Shown in pieces: positions 18,096 through 27,500 of a DNA stretch of 64,000 bases. Under the pieces are notes generated by a model. It was not told the origin of the DNA. It made no database searches and was given only the letters and a program-made list of their open reading frames with translations. This DNA is from JAKFVC01 sp040386595 (GTDB lineage: Bacteria > Planctomycetota > Planctomycetia > Planctomycetales > Planctomycetaceae), in the NCBI GenBank assembly GCA_040386595.1, contig JAZKFE010000003.1, positions 1 to 64,000 of the forward strand, read 5' to 3'. Each line of letters starts with the position of its first letter. Position 1 is the stretch's first letter. The position numbers were made by a program, and so were the translations under genes.

Positions 18096-18521
18096 ATGTT
18101 CAAAATGTCCGCTGAGATAGAGGCCGCAGGTGTCGACATGAGTATCGTTTGTTGTTTTGATCCCACAGTTGTTCTTGCGCGATTGCGTAAGGCCTTTCCG
18201 GAACTCGTGGTCAGTCCCTTGGACTCATCGTGGAAGACTTACGTAGGCTTAGCCAAGATTGACGCAGGTGCAACGACGCTGCGGATCGCAGAGAACGATG
18301 CTCAACGGCGTGGGCCAATTTGGACTTTTGAGCTCCCTCTATTCGATGGCACGGCCATTCGAGGAAAAGCCGAGCGATATATCGTATGCTTCCAGAGTAA
18401 GGAACCAATACCTGAGTCGCATCGAGATCGAATAATCGATTTCCTTCATGAATTGCAGTTTGCATCCTGTGTCGAAGTAAAATCTGTTGAGCTTCGTGAT
18501 AATGATGAGTTTCCCGCATAA
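18096..18521 (+). CDS. Small protein, candidate immunity protein for giant 1
   Basis: A 141-residue soluble protein with no signal peptide and no membrane segment. GGAG at 18080-18083 lies 12 nt before ATG 18096; ATG 18105 is an alternative start. I do not recognise the family: the sequence mixes short beta-like strands with helices and is slightly acidic. It is the first gene after the toxin-bearing giant gene, 203 nt away on the same strand. That is the standard place for an immunity gene in polymorphic toxin systems, where the partner binds and blocks the C-terminal toxin inside the producing cell. The immunity role rests on position, size and predicted cytoplasmic location only. Confidence 0.55.
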   Translation: MFKMSAEIEAAGVDMSIVCCFDPTVVLARLRKAFPELVVSPLDSSWKTYVGLAKIDAGATTLRIAENDAQRRGPIWTFELPLFDGTAIRGKAERYIVCFQSKEPIPESHRDRIIDFLHELQFASCVEVKSVELRDNDEFPA

Positions 18522-18991
18522 AAATAGAAAAGATTTCCGAACACGAGTGGCTCAGGTGCTTGGGCAGACAATAATGGGCAGGCATGTCTCTTCATTTTCG
18601 CTGAGTGACACTGGTTTTCTAAACCTGTGAGAGCGAAGCGAATTAGAGGCAGTTCGCTTCTCGACTTTTTGTAAGAAAGGCAGCTTCTCACCGTCGGTGC
18701 GTATAATCTTCCGTGTGGGAGTTCTTTTCATCGGTCAGTTGTGGCTCATCAGGGTAGCCTCAGTCCTTATGTCTTCGTGATTCCCGAGCTCCAGAACTTG
18801 GGTAGGCAAACCGCACGGCGGCGAACTTAGAGTGCGCTACCATGCTCACTCAACTGACGGGAACACCACCCGCTAAAGCCCCCGAAACACGAGCAATTCG
18901 CATGTAAAACAGGCCGCAGAATGCGTTTCATCTGTTACATGGTCAAACTTGAACATCATGATCCGAGCTGCAATTAGGACAAGAACCTGGA
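18522..18991. other. Intergenic region with one hairpin
   Basis: About 470 bp between the candidate immunity gene and the adenylate-forming enzyme. The only structure seen is the hairpin at 18635-18669. No ORF looks coding. Confidence 0.5.
18635..18669 (+). terminator. Hairpin with trailing T-run, possible terminator
   Basis: Perfect 8-bp stem (GAAGCGAA at 18635-18642, TTCGCTTC at 18653-18660) with a 10-nt loop. A T5 run follows after a 4-nt gap. It lies about 115 nt after the stop of the candidate immunity gene. The loop is longer and the stem less GC-rich than in the other two terminators of the window. Confidence 0.4.
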
Positions 18992-20167
18992 ATGATCGAC
19001 TCGCTCGTTGAAGTCTATGCGGGATACTGCGAGCGACAGACCATCGGCCGCTTCCATGACGCTGGCTTTGGTACGATTCGCCAGTTGCAACAAGCCTTCG
19101 CGACCGTGTTTCCCGAATCGCTGTCGGAGTACCTGCAGCTCAACGACCGACTATACGCCATCTGGCGAGAACACCGCGGCCGCTCGATCACTCCCGACTT
19201 CCATGGATTACGAACAAGCGGCTCCACACGGCAGGTTCCGCGGCTCTATCAGTTCGGTCCGCATTTTCAGTTCTGGAGGCATGCCGTCTGGGATCTTACA
19301 CGATTTCCCTTGGGATATCGCGAGATTATCTCGCTGTACCCGTCGCTAGCGAGCGGCCAACCCCTCTCGGTGTATTCGAAACTGGGCCGGCACGTGTTAC
19401 TCTGCAGTCCGTTCAATGAGCCGATTCTCAAGTCATTGATTGGAGTGCTCGGCCAATTCTTGAATGACTACCCGGCATGCTCGCTGAATGCGACGCCGGA
19501 TACGTATCTCTATCTCAACCATCAGGCGGCATTTCGGGACTTTGCCATCGAGAACCGAGACCGATTCAATCTCATGTCGGAGAACTGGGAGCCGTTTTAT
19601 AAACAACGTGAGCTCAAAGAGAATGGCGTCCACCTAAATAACCCAATGATGGACTGGTCGACCGGACTCAACTTTTATACCTGCTTTGAAGGCCACCAAC
19701 ATGTCCTGCCTCTGTTTGCATCAGGTGAGGGGCGACGCGTCAATCTCTTGAATTTATTCCCACCCGTCGAAATCGGTTTCGGCGATGAAGATGATTTGTT
19801 TGTTCCGGAATCTGTCTCACGATGCGACTGCGGTTTGAATCGACTCAATTTTCAATTCTTGCCGCACCAGGCAACGGCGATTCGCACACCCCACGGAGAA
19901 GTGATCCACGATGTCGCACTCGCAGAGCAGTTAACTTCAAACTTCCACGGACTGCAGTTCGTCCAACGTGACGATACCATCCACCTGTTGTATCGCACGG
20001 ACGGGGACTTTCAGGATCGCGACCTGCTGGACGATTATTTTTCGCGTCGAGGCTTTCGTCTCGCCTGGGAACCAGGAAAAGTTCTGCACCTGGGATCCAA
20101 ATGCACGACTTTTTATCGCTGCCCGAGCGAAGGTCCGCTGCCATTCAAACAGGTCGAGACCAGCTGA
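18992..20167 (+). CDS. PaaK/CapK-like adenylate-forming enzyme
   Basis: The 391-residue cytoplasmic protein starts at ATG 18992. TSGSTRQVP (residues 75-83) matches the phosphate-binding TSGSTG-x-P loop of adenylate-forming enzymes, with Gly replaced by Arg. SRCDCG (CDCG at 278-281) matches the C-x-C-G element before the C-terminal domain in phenylacetate-CoA ligase and CapK-like proteins. LQFVQRDDTIHLLYRT followed by a short segment ending in K-x-x-x-F also fits that domain. The protein is somewhat shorter than typical PaaK (about 430 aa). Such enzymes activate a carboxylic acid as acyl-AMP, often for transfer to CoA or a sugar; the substrate is unknown. No partner gene is adjacent. The superfamily call is moderate, and activity is uncertain because of the altered loop. 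Confidence 0.6.
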   Translation: MIDSLVEVYAGYCERQTIGRFHDAGFGTIRQLQQAFATVFPESLSEYLQLNDRLYAIWREHRGRSITPDFHGLRTSGSTRQVPRLYQFGPHFQFWRHAVWDLTRFPLGYREIISLYPSLASGQPLSVYSKLGRHVLLCSPFNEPILKSLIGVLGQFLNDYPACSLNATPDTYLYLNHQAAFRDFAIENRDRFNLMSENWEPFYKQRELKENGVHLNNPMMDWSTGLNFYTCFEGHQHVLPLFASGEGRRVNLLNLFPPVEIGFGDEDDLFVPESVSRCDCGLNRLNFQFLPHQATAIRTPHGEVIHDVALAEQLTSNFHGLQFVQRDDTIHLLYRTDGDFQDRDLLDDYFSRRGFRLAWEPGKVLHLGSKCTTFYRCPSEGPLPFKQVETS

Positions 20168-20475
20168 GTCGCTCGCGATCGCAATCCGTTTAGATGTTTC
20201 GAGGCGTCTGCCAGGGGCCCATAGGGCGGCTTGGAACGCAAGAATTGAGCGTTCCGCTTTTGTTCATCCGCCCAGGCGAAATGAATACATTGAGAGCTTG
20301 CATCGTTATAGATGTAGTTGACGCTCTCTAAGAATTTGAGATGAGCGTTACCGGCCATTTCGATCATGGGAAACGGGAACGCCAGATCTCCGACAGTCCG
20401 GAGCAGGGCTCCATCTGGCCCCAGTAGATCATCAGGCTGAATCTGCTTCCATAAAAATAAACTTCGGGCCAGCAT
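20113..20475 (-). CDS. Doubtful small hypothetical protein
   Basis: A minus-strand frame from ATG 20475 to TAA 20113 encodes 120 residues with a balanced composition (around FPMIEMAGNAHLKFLESVNYIY). It overlaps the end of the adenylate-forming enzyme gene tail-to-tail by 55 nt, and no Shine-Dalgarno sequence is visible. I do not recognise it. It may be a real small gene, a remnant, or chance. Confidence 0.3.
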   Translation of the reverse strand: MLARSLFLWKQIQPDDLLGPDGALLRTVGDLAFPFPMIEMAGNAHLKFLESVNYIYNDASSQCIHFAWADEQKRNAQFLRSKPPYGPLADASKHLNGLRSRATQLVSTCLNGSGPSLGQR

Positions 20476-20507
20476 TGTTTCGTCGGACTTTACGAAAGGA
20501 GACACGC

Positions 20508-20726
20508 ATGGTCCCGAACTCCGCGTGGCACGATCTCGGTCTTTCTGTTCAGGTCGCTGATTGGGAAACCGCAAAGGAGCAGGCCCAGGATTTTCTGGAT
20601 TGGCTCGATAGAGGCGGATTTCTTCAAAGATCACCTATGGGAACTTTGTCCGTACGAAGGGGAAGTCGTGTGGTTGTGCGCACACTACTGGCGAACGCGG
20701 CGCAGGTTCACAGCGACCTTGGGTAA
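20508..20726 (+). CDS. Small protein, possibly a frameshifted gene
   Basis: ATG 20508 is preceded by AAAGGAG, the best Shine-Dalgarno match in the window. The 72-aa product contains AQDFLDWLDRGGF, which reads as genuine protein sequence. After about residue 45 the composition becomes Arg/Val-rich, whereas the +1 frame (open to TGA at 20986-20988) reads ELCPYEGEVVWLCAHYW. The original gene may therefore have continued in the other frame and been broken by a single indel near 20,620-20,650. I cannot name the family. Confidence 0.4.
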   Translation: MVPNSAWHDLGLSVQVADWETAKEQAQDFLDWLDRGGFLQRSPMGTLSVRRGSRVVVRTLLANAAQVHSDLG

Positions 20727-20988
20727 CATCGCACCTGCGAACCTGGCAATTGTTTTTGAGGAGAAAAATCCGTCCGGAAGACCTATCCGGGCCGGAAGGC
20801 CAAAGGACATGGTGATGCGCAAATCTAAGGGAATCAAGAGCCCGCATTGCGGCGAAAACCTCAATGCACACCGAGCTTTGCCGGCATACATCCCTAACAA
20901 ATACGCAGCAGCTCACGGTTGTCGATGCAGTTTGCCGAAATCGGGCTGGTGCGCGCCTCATGGGGACACGATAAAGGTGAACTTCTGA

Positions 20989-21512
20989 AATTTCGTTGTT
21001 CGTTAAAAACGAAAGACTTTCGCGACGCTGTCTCGAAAATCAGGTCGTATCCCACCAGAGTTCATTGATCCGAAGGAATAACGCCTAGATGTCTTTGGAT
21101 TATAACTTCTGCCGTGGCAATGGATTGGGCTTGCGAGGAACGTTAGTCGACGAGCCGTGAGCCTTCAGGATGGGCTCGGATTCCTCCGCAGCTTGATGAT
21201 CTGCCCACTGGTGGGCTGGTGCGGCGGCGTTCAGCGGAGCTCGGGCGTACTCTGACTGTGCCAGTCCTGCTGATTTTGCAGGACGTAACAGTCACCATCT
21301 TGTTGCGTTGCGGACGGACCGAAGAGCTTAAGGCACGTATTTTCGACGACCGGTGCCCCCTGGTCGTGCCAGTTTGAGCGACCGCGATTTGCAAGAAACG
21401 TCAGATGAGACACGCAGGTACCTGGAGCATGTCCCGGCGTTCGGTCCGAGATGTCTGAATCTCTGACGATATTTGTTTTTAAGCAATTACTATCGACTTG
21501 GTGAAAACTCAC
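20989..21512. other. Intergenic region upstream of giant 2
   Basis: About 520 bp with no supported gene. Several frames are open for 80-95 codons on the minus strand, but none has a start with a ribosome binding site or a recognisable product. Promoter elements for giant 2 must lie here; none could be assigned. Confidence 0.45.
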
Positions 21513-24500
21513 ATGTCACTCACATACTGGCTGCAAAACTGGAAGAAAAATCTACTCGGTCTGCAACGCGGAGTGCCGCGTGCTGCGATTCGTAAGCGCA
21601 GTGCGGTCCCTCAGGTTCTTGAAACGCTCGAAGATCGAGTGTTGCTGGCGGCCACCAGTTTCAATGCCGGTACGCTGACGATCGATTTCAGTACCGTGGG
21701 TGAGGCCGTGACCGTTACCAATAACGGAACGAACATCACGATTTCCAGTACGGGCAGCGTCACTGGAGACGGCACCTCTTTTGCCACAGGTTCCATTACG
21801 CGCCTGGTGGTAACTGACTCGGGCTCACTTGCCGGGCAGTCACTCACGATGTCGGGCAGTGCCAACTATGTGCTCTCGGGCGGGTTGGATGTCACCGGCG
21901 CTGAGAACGCGACTCTGAATCGTGCCATCAGTACGGCGGCAGCTAATTTGTCGGTGACGACGAGCGAGTCGATTGTGGTCAACGGGGCACTTTCGGCAAC
22001 CGATGGTGACATCCTGCTTTCGGCCAACCAGCAGACCACCGCCGCCAGTGGTAACTTCTATGGAATTTATGTCAATAACGCGTCAGTCGCCACGACCGGC
22101 ACGGGTAGTGTGACACTGCTGGGCCGTGGCAGCTTCGCCGGTACAGGGGGCAACTATGGCTTGTACCTCGTGGGGGCAACTGTCTCGGGCAAGTCCACGA
22201 CAGTGACTGGCACCGGCGGGAACAACGCGGGCGGCAGCAACTTTGGTGTCTGGCTATCCAGTACGACGATCACTTCGACCGGCGGGAATGTCGAGGTCAC
22301 AGGAACTGGCGGCGATGGTGATACTGGCGGCAACGCCGGTGTGGCCGTGGCAAGCAACTCGACGATCACCGCCACGGGTGCCGGCACGGTCCTGGTCACC
22401 GGAACCGGAGGTGGCACAGGCTTAATCAACGCCGGGGTCGCTCTGTTCGCTGCTACGGCATCCATCACGTCCGCTGGCGGGGATGTGACGGTCATCGGGA
22501 CGGGCGGGTTCGGCGTCAGCTCGGTGGGCGTATCTCTCACTTCAGGAACGATTTCTGCGGGCGGCAACGGCAATGTGAATGTGACCGGAATTGCGACCTC
22601 GGCCGCGGGTAGCAGCCCCGGCGTGTCTCTCTCCAACACGAACCCCACGATCACTTCCGGCGGCGGTAAGGTGACCGTCACCGCCAGCGCCAACGGATCC
22701 GTGGCGCTCTCGATGACCAACTCTTCGATCACATCCGGCTCCAATGCCGACATCGAAATCGTGACAAACAGCATTAACCTGGGGACTGGGGCAAGCGTCA
22801 ATTCGGGATCTGGGCAAACCACAATCACGCCTTATACCGCCGGAACGAGGGTGAACCTCGGTGGCGGCGATGTACTGACTGGATCGCCACTGACGCTGGG
22901 TTTCGACGACTCAGAGCTGGATCGGATCACTGCGGGTACGCTGGTCATTGGCGATATCAACGCCGGGGATATCACGGTCTCAACCGCTGTGTCACCCACA
23001 AGCGTCAGTCAACTTGAACTGGTCACCGGCGGGCAGATCATCGACGGCAACAGCACTGGCACCGACATCACGGTGACGCGTCTGGGGCTGACGGCATCCA
23101 CCGGAATTGGTGTCGGCAATGCACTCGACACTGCCGTGAGCAATCTGGAAGCCACAACGGCCACGGGCGGGATCTTTGTCAGCAACACCGGTGCTCTGAC
23201 CATCGGTGATGTTAATGGCACCCTCTCTGGTGTGAACGTCACCGGAGCCAGTGGCGGGATTCAGCTTGACGCTGCTGGCAGCCTGAGAGTCTTTGAACCC
23301 GTCATCGCGCCGGGGAGCATCACGTTCAACGCGACTGGTACGACTTCGGATGTCACCGTCGACGCCGGTATCGGCGGCGTCAGGTCTTCCTCAGGCGACA
23401 TGACCGTCACGGCAGGCCGCGACCTCATACTTGGATTCAATGGGCAAGCGGGGGACGTCAAGTCAGTTTCGAATCTCACTTCACTGAGTGCGGGCCACGA
23501 CATCGTCATCACAGACAGCTCGTTCGCACAAGGGGGCTCCATTAGCGCGACCGCGGCGAACGATTTCACCGTGTCGAATACGGCTCTGTTTAACGCGACT
23601 GGAGGCAACGGAACTGCAACGGTCGTCAGCGGTGGCACACTCACGATTGACAGCAGTGACGGCGGTAGCGGCCGCCGTGGTATCGCCACCAACAACGGTG
23701 CGATCACCTTAACCACCGACAGCCTGGTCGTCGGTGCGCTGGGAGATATCAATGCGGGTTTCGCTGACATCACAGTGAAGACGGCAACGGACGGAACCGT
23801 GATCTCATTGGGGAGTACGGGGGGTGGGCTGAGAATCGATGACGCCGCGTTCAACGCTTTCGCCACAACAGGCGTCATCACGATCGGTCGCCAGGAGACC
23901 GGCGGTGGCGCAAACAACTCGGGCAACATCACATTCACCAGTCCGATTAATCTAGCGGACAACGCGATCCCCACCGGTACGCTCCAGTTATTAACAGGGG
24001 GCGCAGTGATTGATGCCACGACAGCTGGACAAACCGCGGTCACCGTGGCCGGATTGGCGGTCTCCGCAGGCGGGCTCATCGGTGCGTCGGGAACTCCTTT
24101 GAAATTCGCGGCCACGACATTGACCACCGACACTAGCCTTACCAACGCAGCCCAATACCTGTCCGAGGCGGATTCGGTCACAATTGGTGCGGCGGACTTG
24201 AAGGCAGGATCGGGGACCATCACCTTCAATTCCGGCACCTTTTTGCTGGCCGCCGACCAAGACATCGCGAGCAATCTGGTCGTCGCCAGCGGAGCCACGC
24301 TGGGCGGCACGGGAACAGTCACCGGTAACGTCAGCGGTGCGGGAAATGTGTCGCCCGGCAACAGCCCGGGCGCGATTACTATCAACGGCAACTTCACTCC
24401 GACGGGAACGGTGACGTTTGAAGTCAACCCGCCTGCTGAGATCGCCGGCACCGACTACGATCAAATCATAGTCAGCGGCACGGTTGATCTCAGCGGCGCG

Positions 24501-27500
24501 ACGCTGGTTATCACGGGTGCCACAGGTGCGGTCAGCACGAATCAAATTGTCACGCTGATCCAAAACACTTCCGTCAATCAGATCATCCCCAGTGCCACGT
24601 ATGCGGACGGAGCAGTCGTCACGATCAACGGTAACTCGTACCGGCTGTTCTACAACGGCGGAGCAGGGGACAATGATCTGGTACTGGTCGAAAACAGTGC
24701 GCCGGCCACCGTCTATGTCGATGACAGCTTCACCGGAAACGTTGGTCAAACCATCGACGACGCCGATCTCGGCACGACCGGCGATCAGCCCGCAGTATTT
24801 GGAATCAACGCCTTCACAACGATTGCTGAAGCATTGGCTGCCGTCAGCAGCAGCGGCACGGTGATCATCAACGCCGGCACTTATGCCGAGACCGTCTCCG
24901 TGAGCAGCACGCAGACGCTGGTAATCGGTGGGGCGGACACGGCTCAAGCCGTGACATTCTCCAGCTTGGCGACAGTGTCGGGAACGACCCTGAATCTGGC
25001 CGGCACTTCCAGCCTGACGATTGGTGATGCTACGGACACCGTGATTGCGGGAACAATCACCGGCGGGGGCAGCCTGACTAAGCAGGGGGCAGGCATCGTC
25101 ACGGTGTCTGGAGACAACACTTACTCGGGCACGACGTCGGTCAGCGCCGGCACACTGCAAGTGACCGCAAACAATGGGCTGGGGACGACTGCGGGGGGCA
25201 CCACGGTCGCGTCGGGAGCTACGCTTGACCTGCGGAATGTGAACTACAGCACTGCGGAAGGAGTGACACTGCAGGGCGGGACACTGGCCAATTCCAGCGG
25301 GACGTCGACCTTCGCTGGCAACGTCACAATGACTGCTGATAGCGATTTTACGACGAGTTCTTCGGTCCTGATCCAGAGTGGCGCGATTCTCGGCAACTTC
25401 CGCATCAACAAGGCAGGAGCGGGAACACTGCGGTTGAGCAACACCGGCAATTCCTTCAGCAGCGCCAGAATTAGTGGCGGTACCCTCCAATTGGGCGCAT
25501 CCGGTGTGATTCCCGACATCGCCAATATCATGAATTCGAGCTCCTTTGACCTGAATGGATTTGACGAGACGTTGGACGCAGTCTCTGGCAATGGCAGCAT
25601 CGTCAATTCGTCCCCCTCCATCGTCAAGGCCACGCTTACGGTAGGCGCCGGGAATAACAGCGGTGACAGCCGGTTCAACGGCCCGATCTCGGGAGGAATC
25701 AACCTCGTGAAAACGGGGACAGGCCGTCAGACGTTGGGCTCCGGAAGCAGTTCATACACCGGCACCACAACGATCAACAACGGGACGCTGGCAGTCACCA
25801 CCGAGAATTCGGGCACGGCGGCACGCGCCCTGGGCTCGGTGAACGGTCGAACTATCGTGAATTCCGGCGGCATTCTCGAATTCGTGAATGTGACTTACGA
25901 CCTGGCAGAACCGATTACGGTCAACGGCGGGACGATTCGTGCCAGTGCCATCGGCGGCAACCCTGCGGCCGGCGCCAGCACCTTCGGCGGTCCGATCACC
26001 CTGTCCACCGGCACCGCCGCGTTCGACCTGACCACGGCCGCCACACTGACGCTGAACGGTATTATCGATGGCGACCAGGCACTCACCAAGACTGGCGTAG
26101 GAACGCTCGTTCTCGCCGCCGACAATTCCTATTCGGGCAACACCACCGTCAACGCCGGCACGTTGATCGTGAATGGCTCGCTCGCTTCCAGCAGCGCAGT
26201 CGCGGTGAATAACGCCGGCACACTCGGTGGCACGGGAACGGTCAACGGCACGGTCAATGTGGCCAGCGGGGGTACGGTTAGCCCTGGGAATTCTCCGGGA
26301 GTGTTGAGTACGGGCAATGTGACTTTTCAGAGTGGGTCGACGTTTGTCGTGGAACTCAACGGCGCGACGACTGGCACGTTTGATCAACTCAACGTCACTG
26401 GAACCGTCTTCTTGTACAACGGCACGCTGACAGTCTCTGGCACGATTACCAGCAACATCGGTCAGCAGATCGTCATCCTCAATAATGACGACGATGAGGG
26501 GCTCGCGGGGACATTCAACAACTTGCCTGAGGGGGCCGTCTTGGACCTAAATGGTTTGGCGTTCCAAATCACGTACCAAGGTGGGACAGATGGCAACGAT
26601 GTGGTGCTGACCGAAGTGCTGCCACCGAACGATGTCTCCGTGACGGTGACGGACAACATGGCGGTGCCCGTTGCAGGCGGGACAATCACCTACACGATCA
26701 CAGTGACCAACACGGGACCGTTCGCCGCGAATGCCACGTCGTTAATCGACAACATCCCCGTAGCAATCACAAGCACCAGTTGGACGAGCTCAGCGGCGGG
26801 CGGGGCTACTGGTAACACAGCCTCGGGTAGCGGCAATCTCGCCGAAACGCTATTCCTTCCGGCCGGAGCGTCCGTCACTTACATGGTGACAGCCAACATC
26901 TCTAGCTCCGCAACGGGAAGCTTGAACTATACCGCGACAGTCTCTCAGGCGGGCGACACGAACTCAGACAACGACAGTGCCACGGATACCGATTTACTCG
27001 ACAGCCGCGTGGCGATCACGAAGATTAACGATGCATCTGAGCCGTCCACCAACGGCAAGTTCCGAGTCACTCAAGCTGTGGCGACGGAACACGACACGAT
27101 CGTGACGTACTCCATCAGCGGTACCGCCTTGAATGGGATCGACTATGCAACCTTAACGGGCTCCGTCACGATTCCGGCGGGATCAACTTCAGCAGACATC
27201 GACGTGCTGGTTCTGAACGACCTGATCGTCGAAGCCGGCGAAACCATCGAAGTGACCCTGACGGGTTTCACGCAAGCGGACCCCGGAGTGATTCTGGATC
27301 CCACTCCCAGCAATTTAACCGCGACGGTGAATCTCAGCGACGATGATGTCGCGACGATTTCCATAGCTCGGGTGACCGACGGTGCCGAGTCGAATTCGCC
27401 GACAAATGGCAAGTTTCGCATCACACAATCGGCCGTCAGTTCGATCGATACCGTGGTCAATTATTCGATCAGCGGTAGCGCAACGCCGGGCGCTGGCAAC

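Noticed and set aside
21223..21378. + strand frame reading LDDLPTGGLVRRRSAELG..., faintly like a conjugation coupling protein segment
   Set aside because: Only about 50 residues, no start codon, no Walker motif and no other conjugation gene nearby. The resemblance is too weak.
23261..25490. Long minus-strand frames (396 and 499 codons) opposite giant 2
   Set aside because: They lie exactly opposite a clearly coding repetitive gene, overlap each other and have Val/Pro/Ser-rich low-complexity or Arg/His-rich products. They are mirror effects of codon bias in the repeats.
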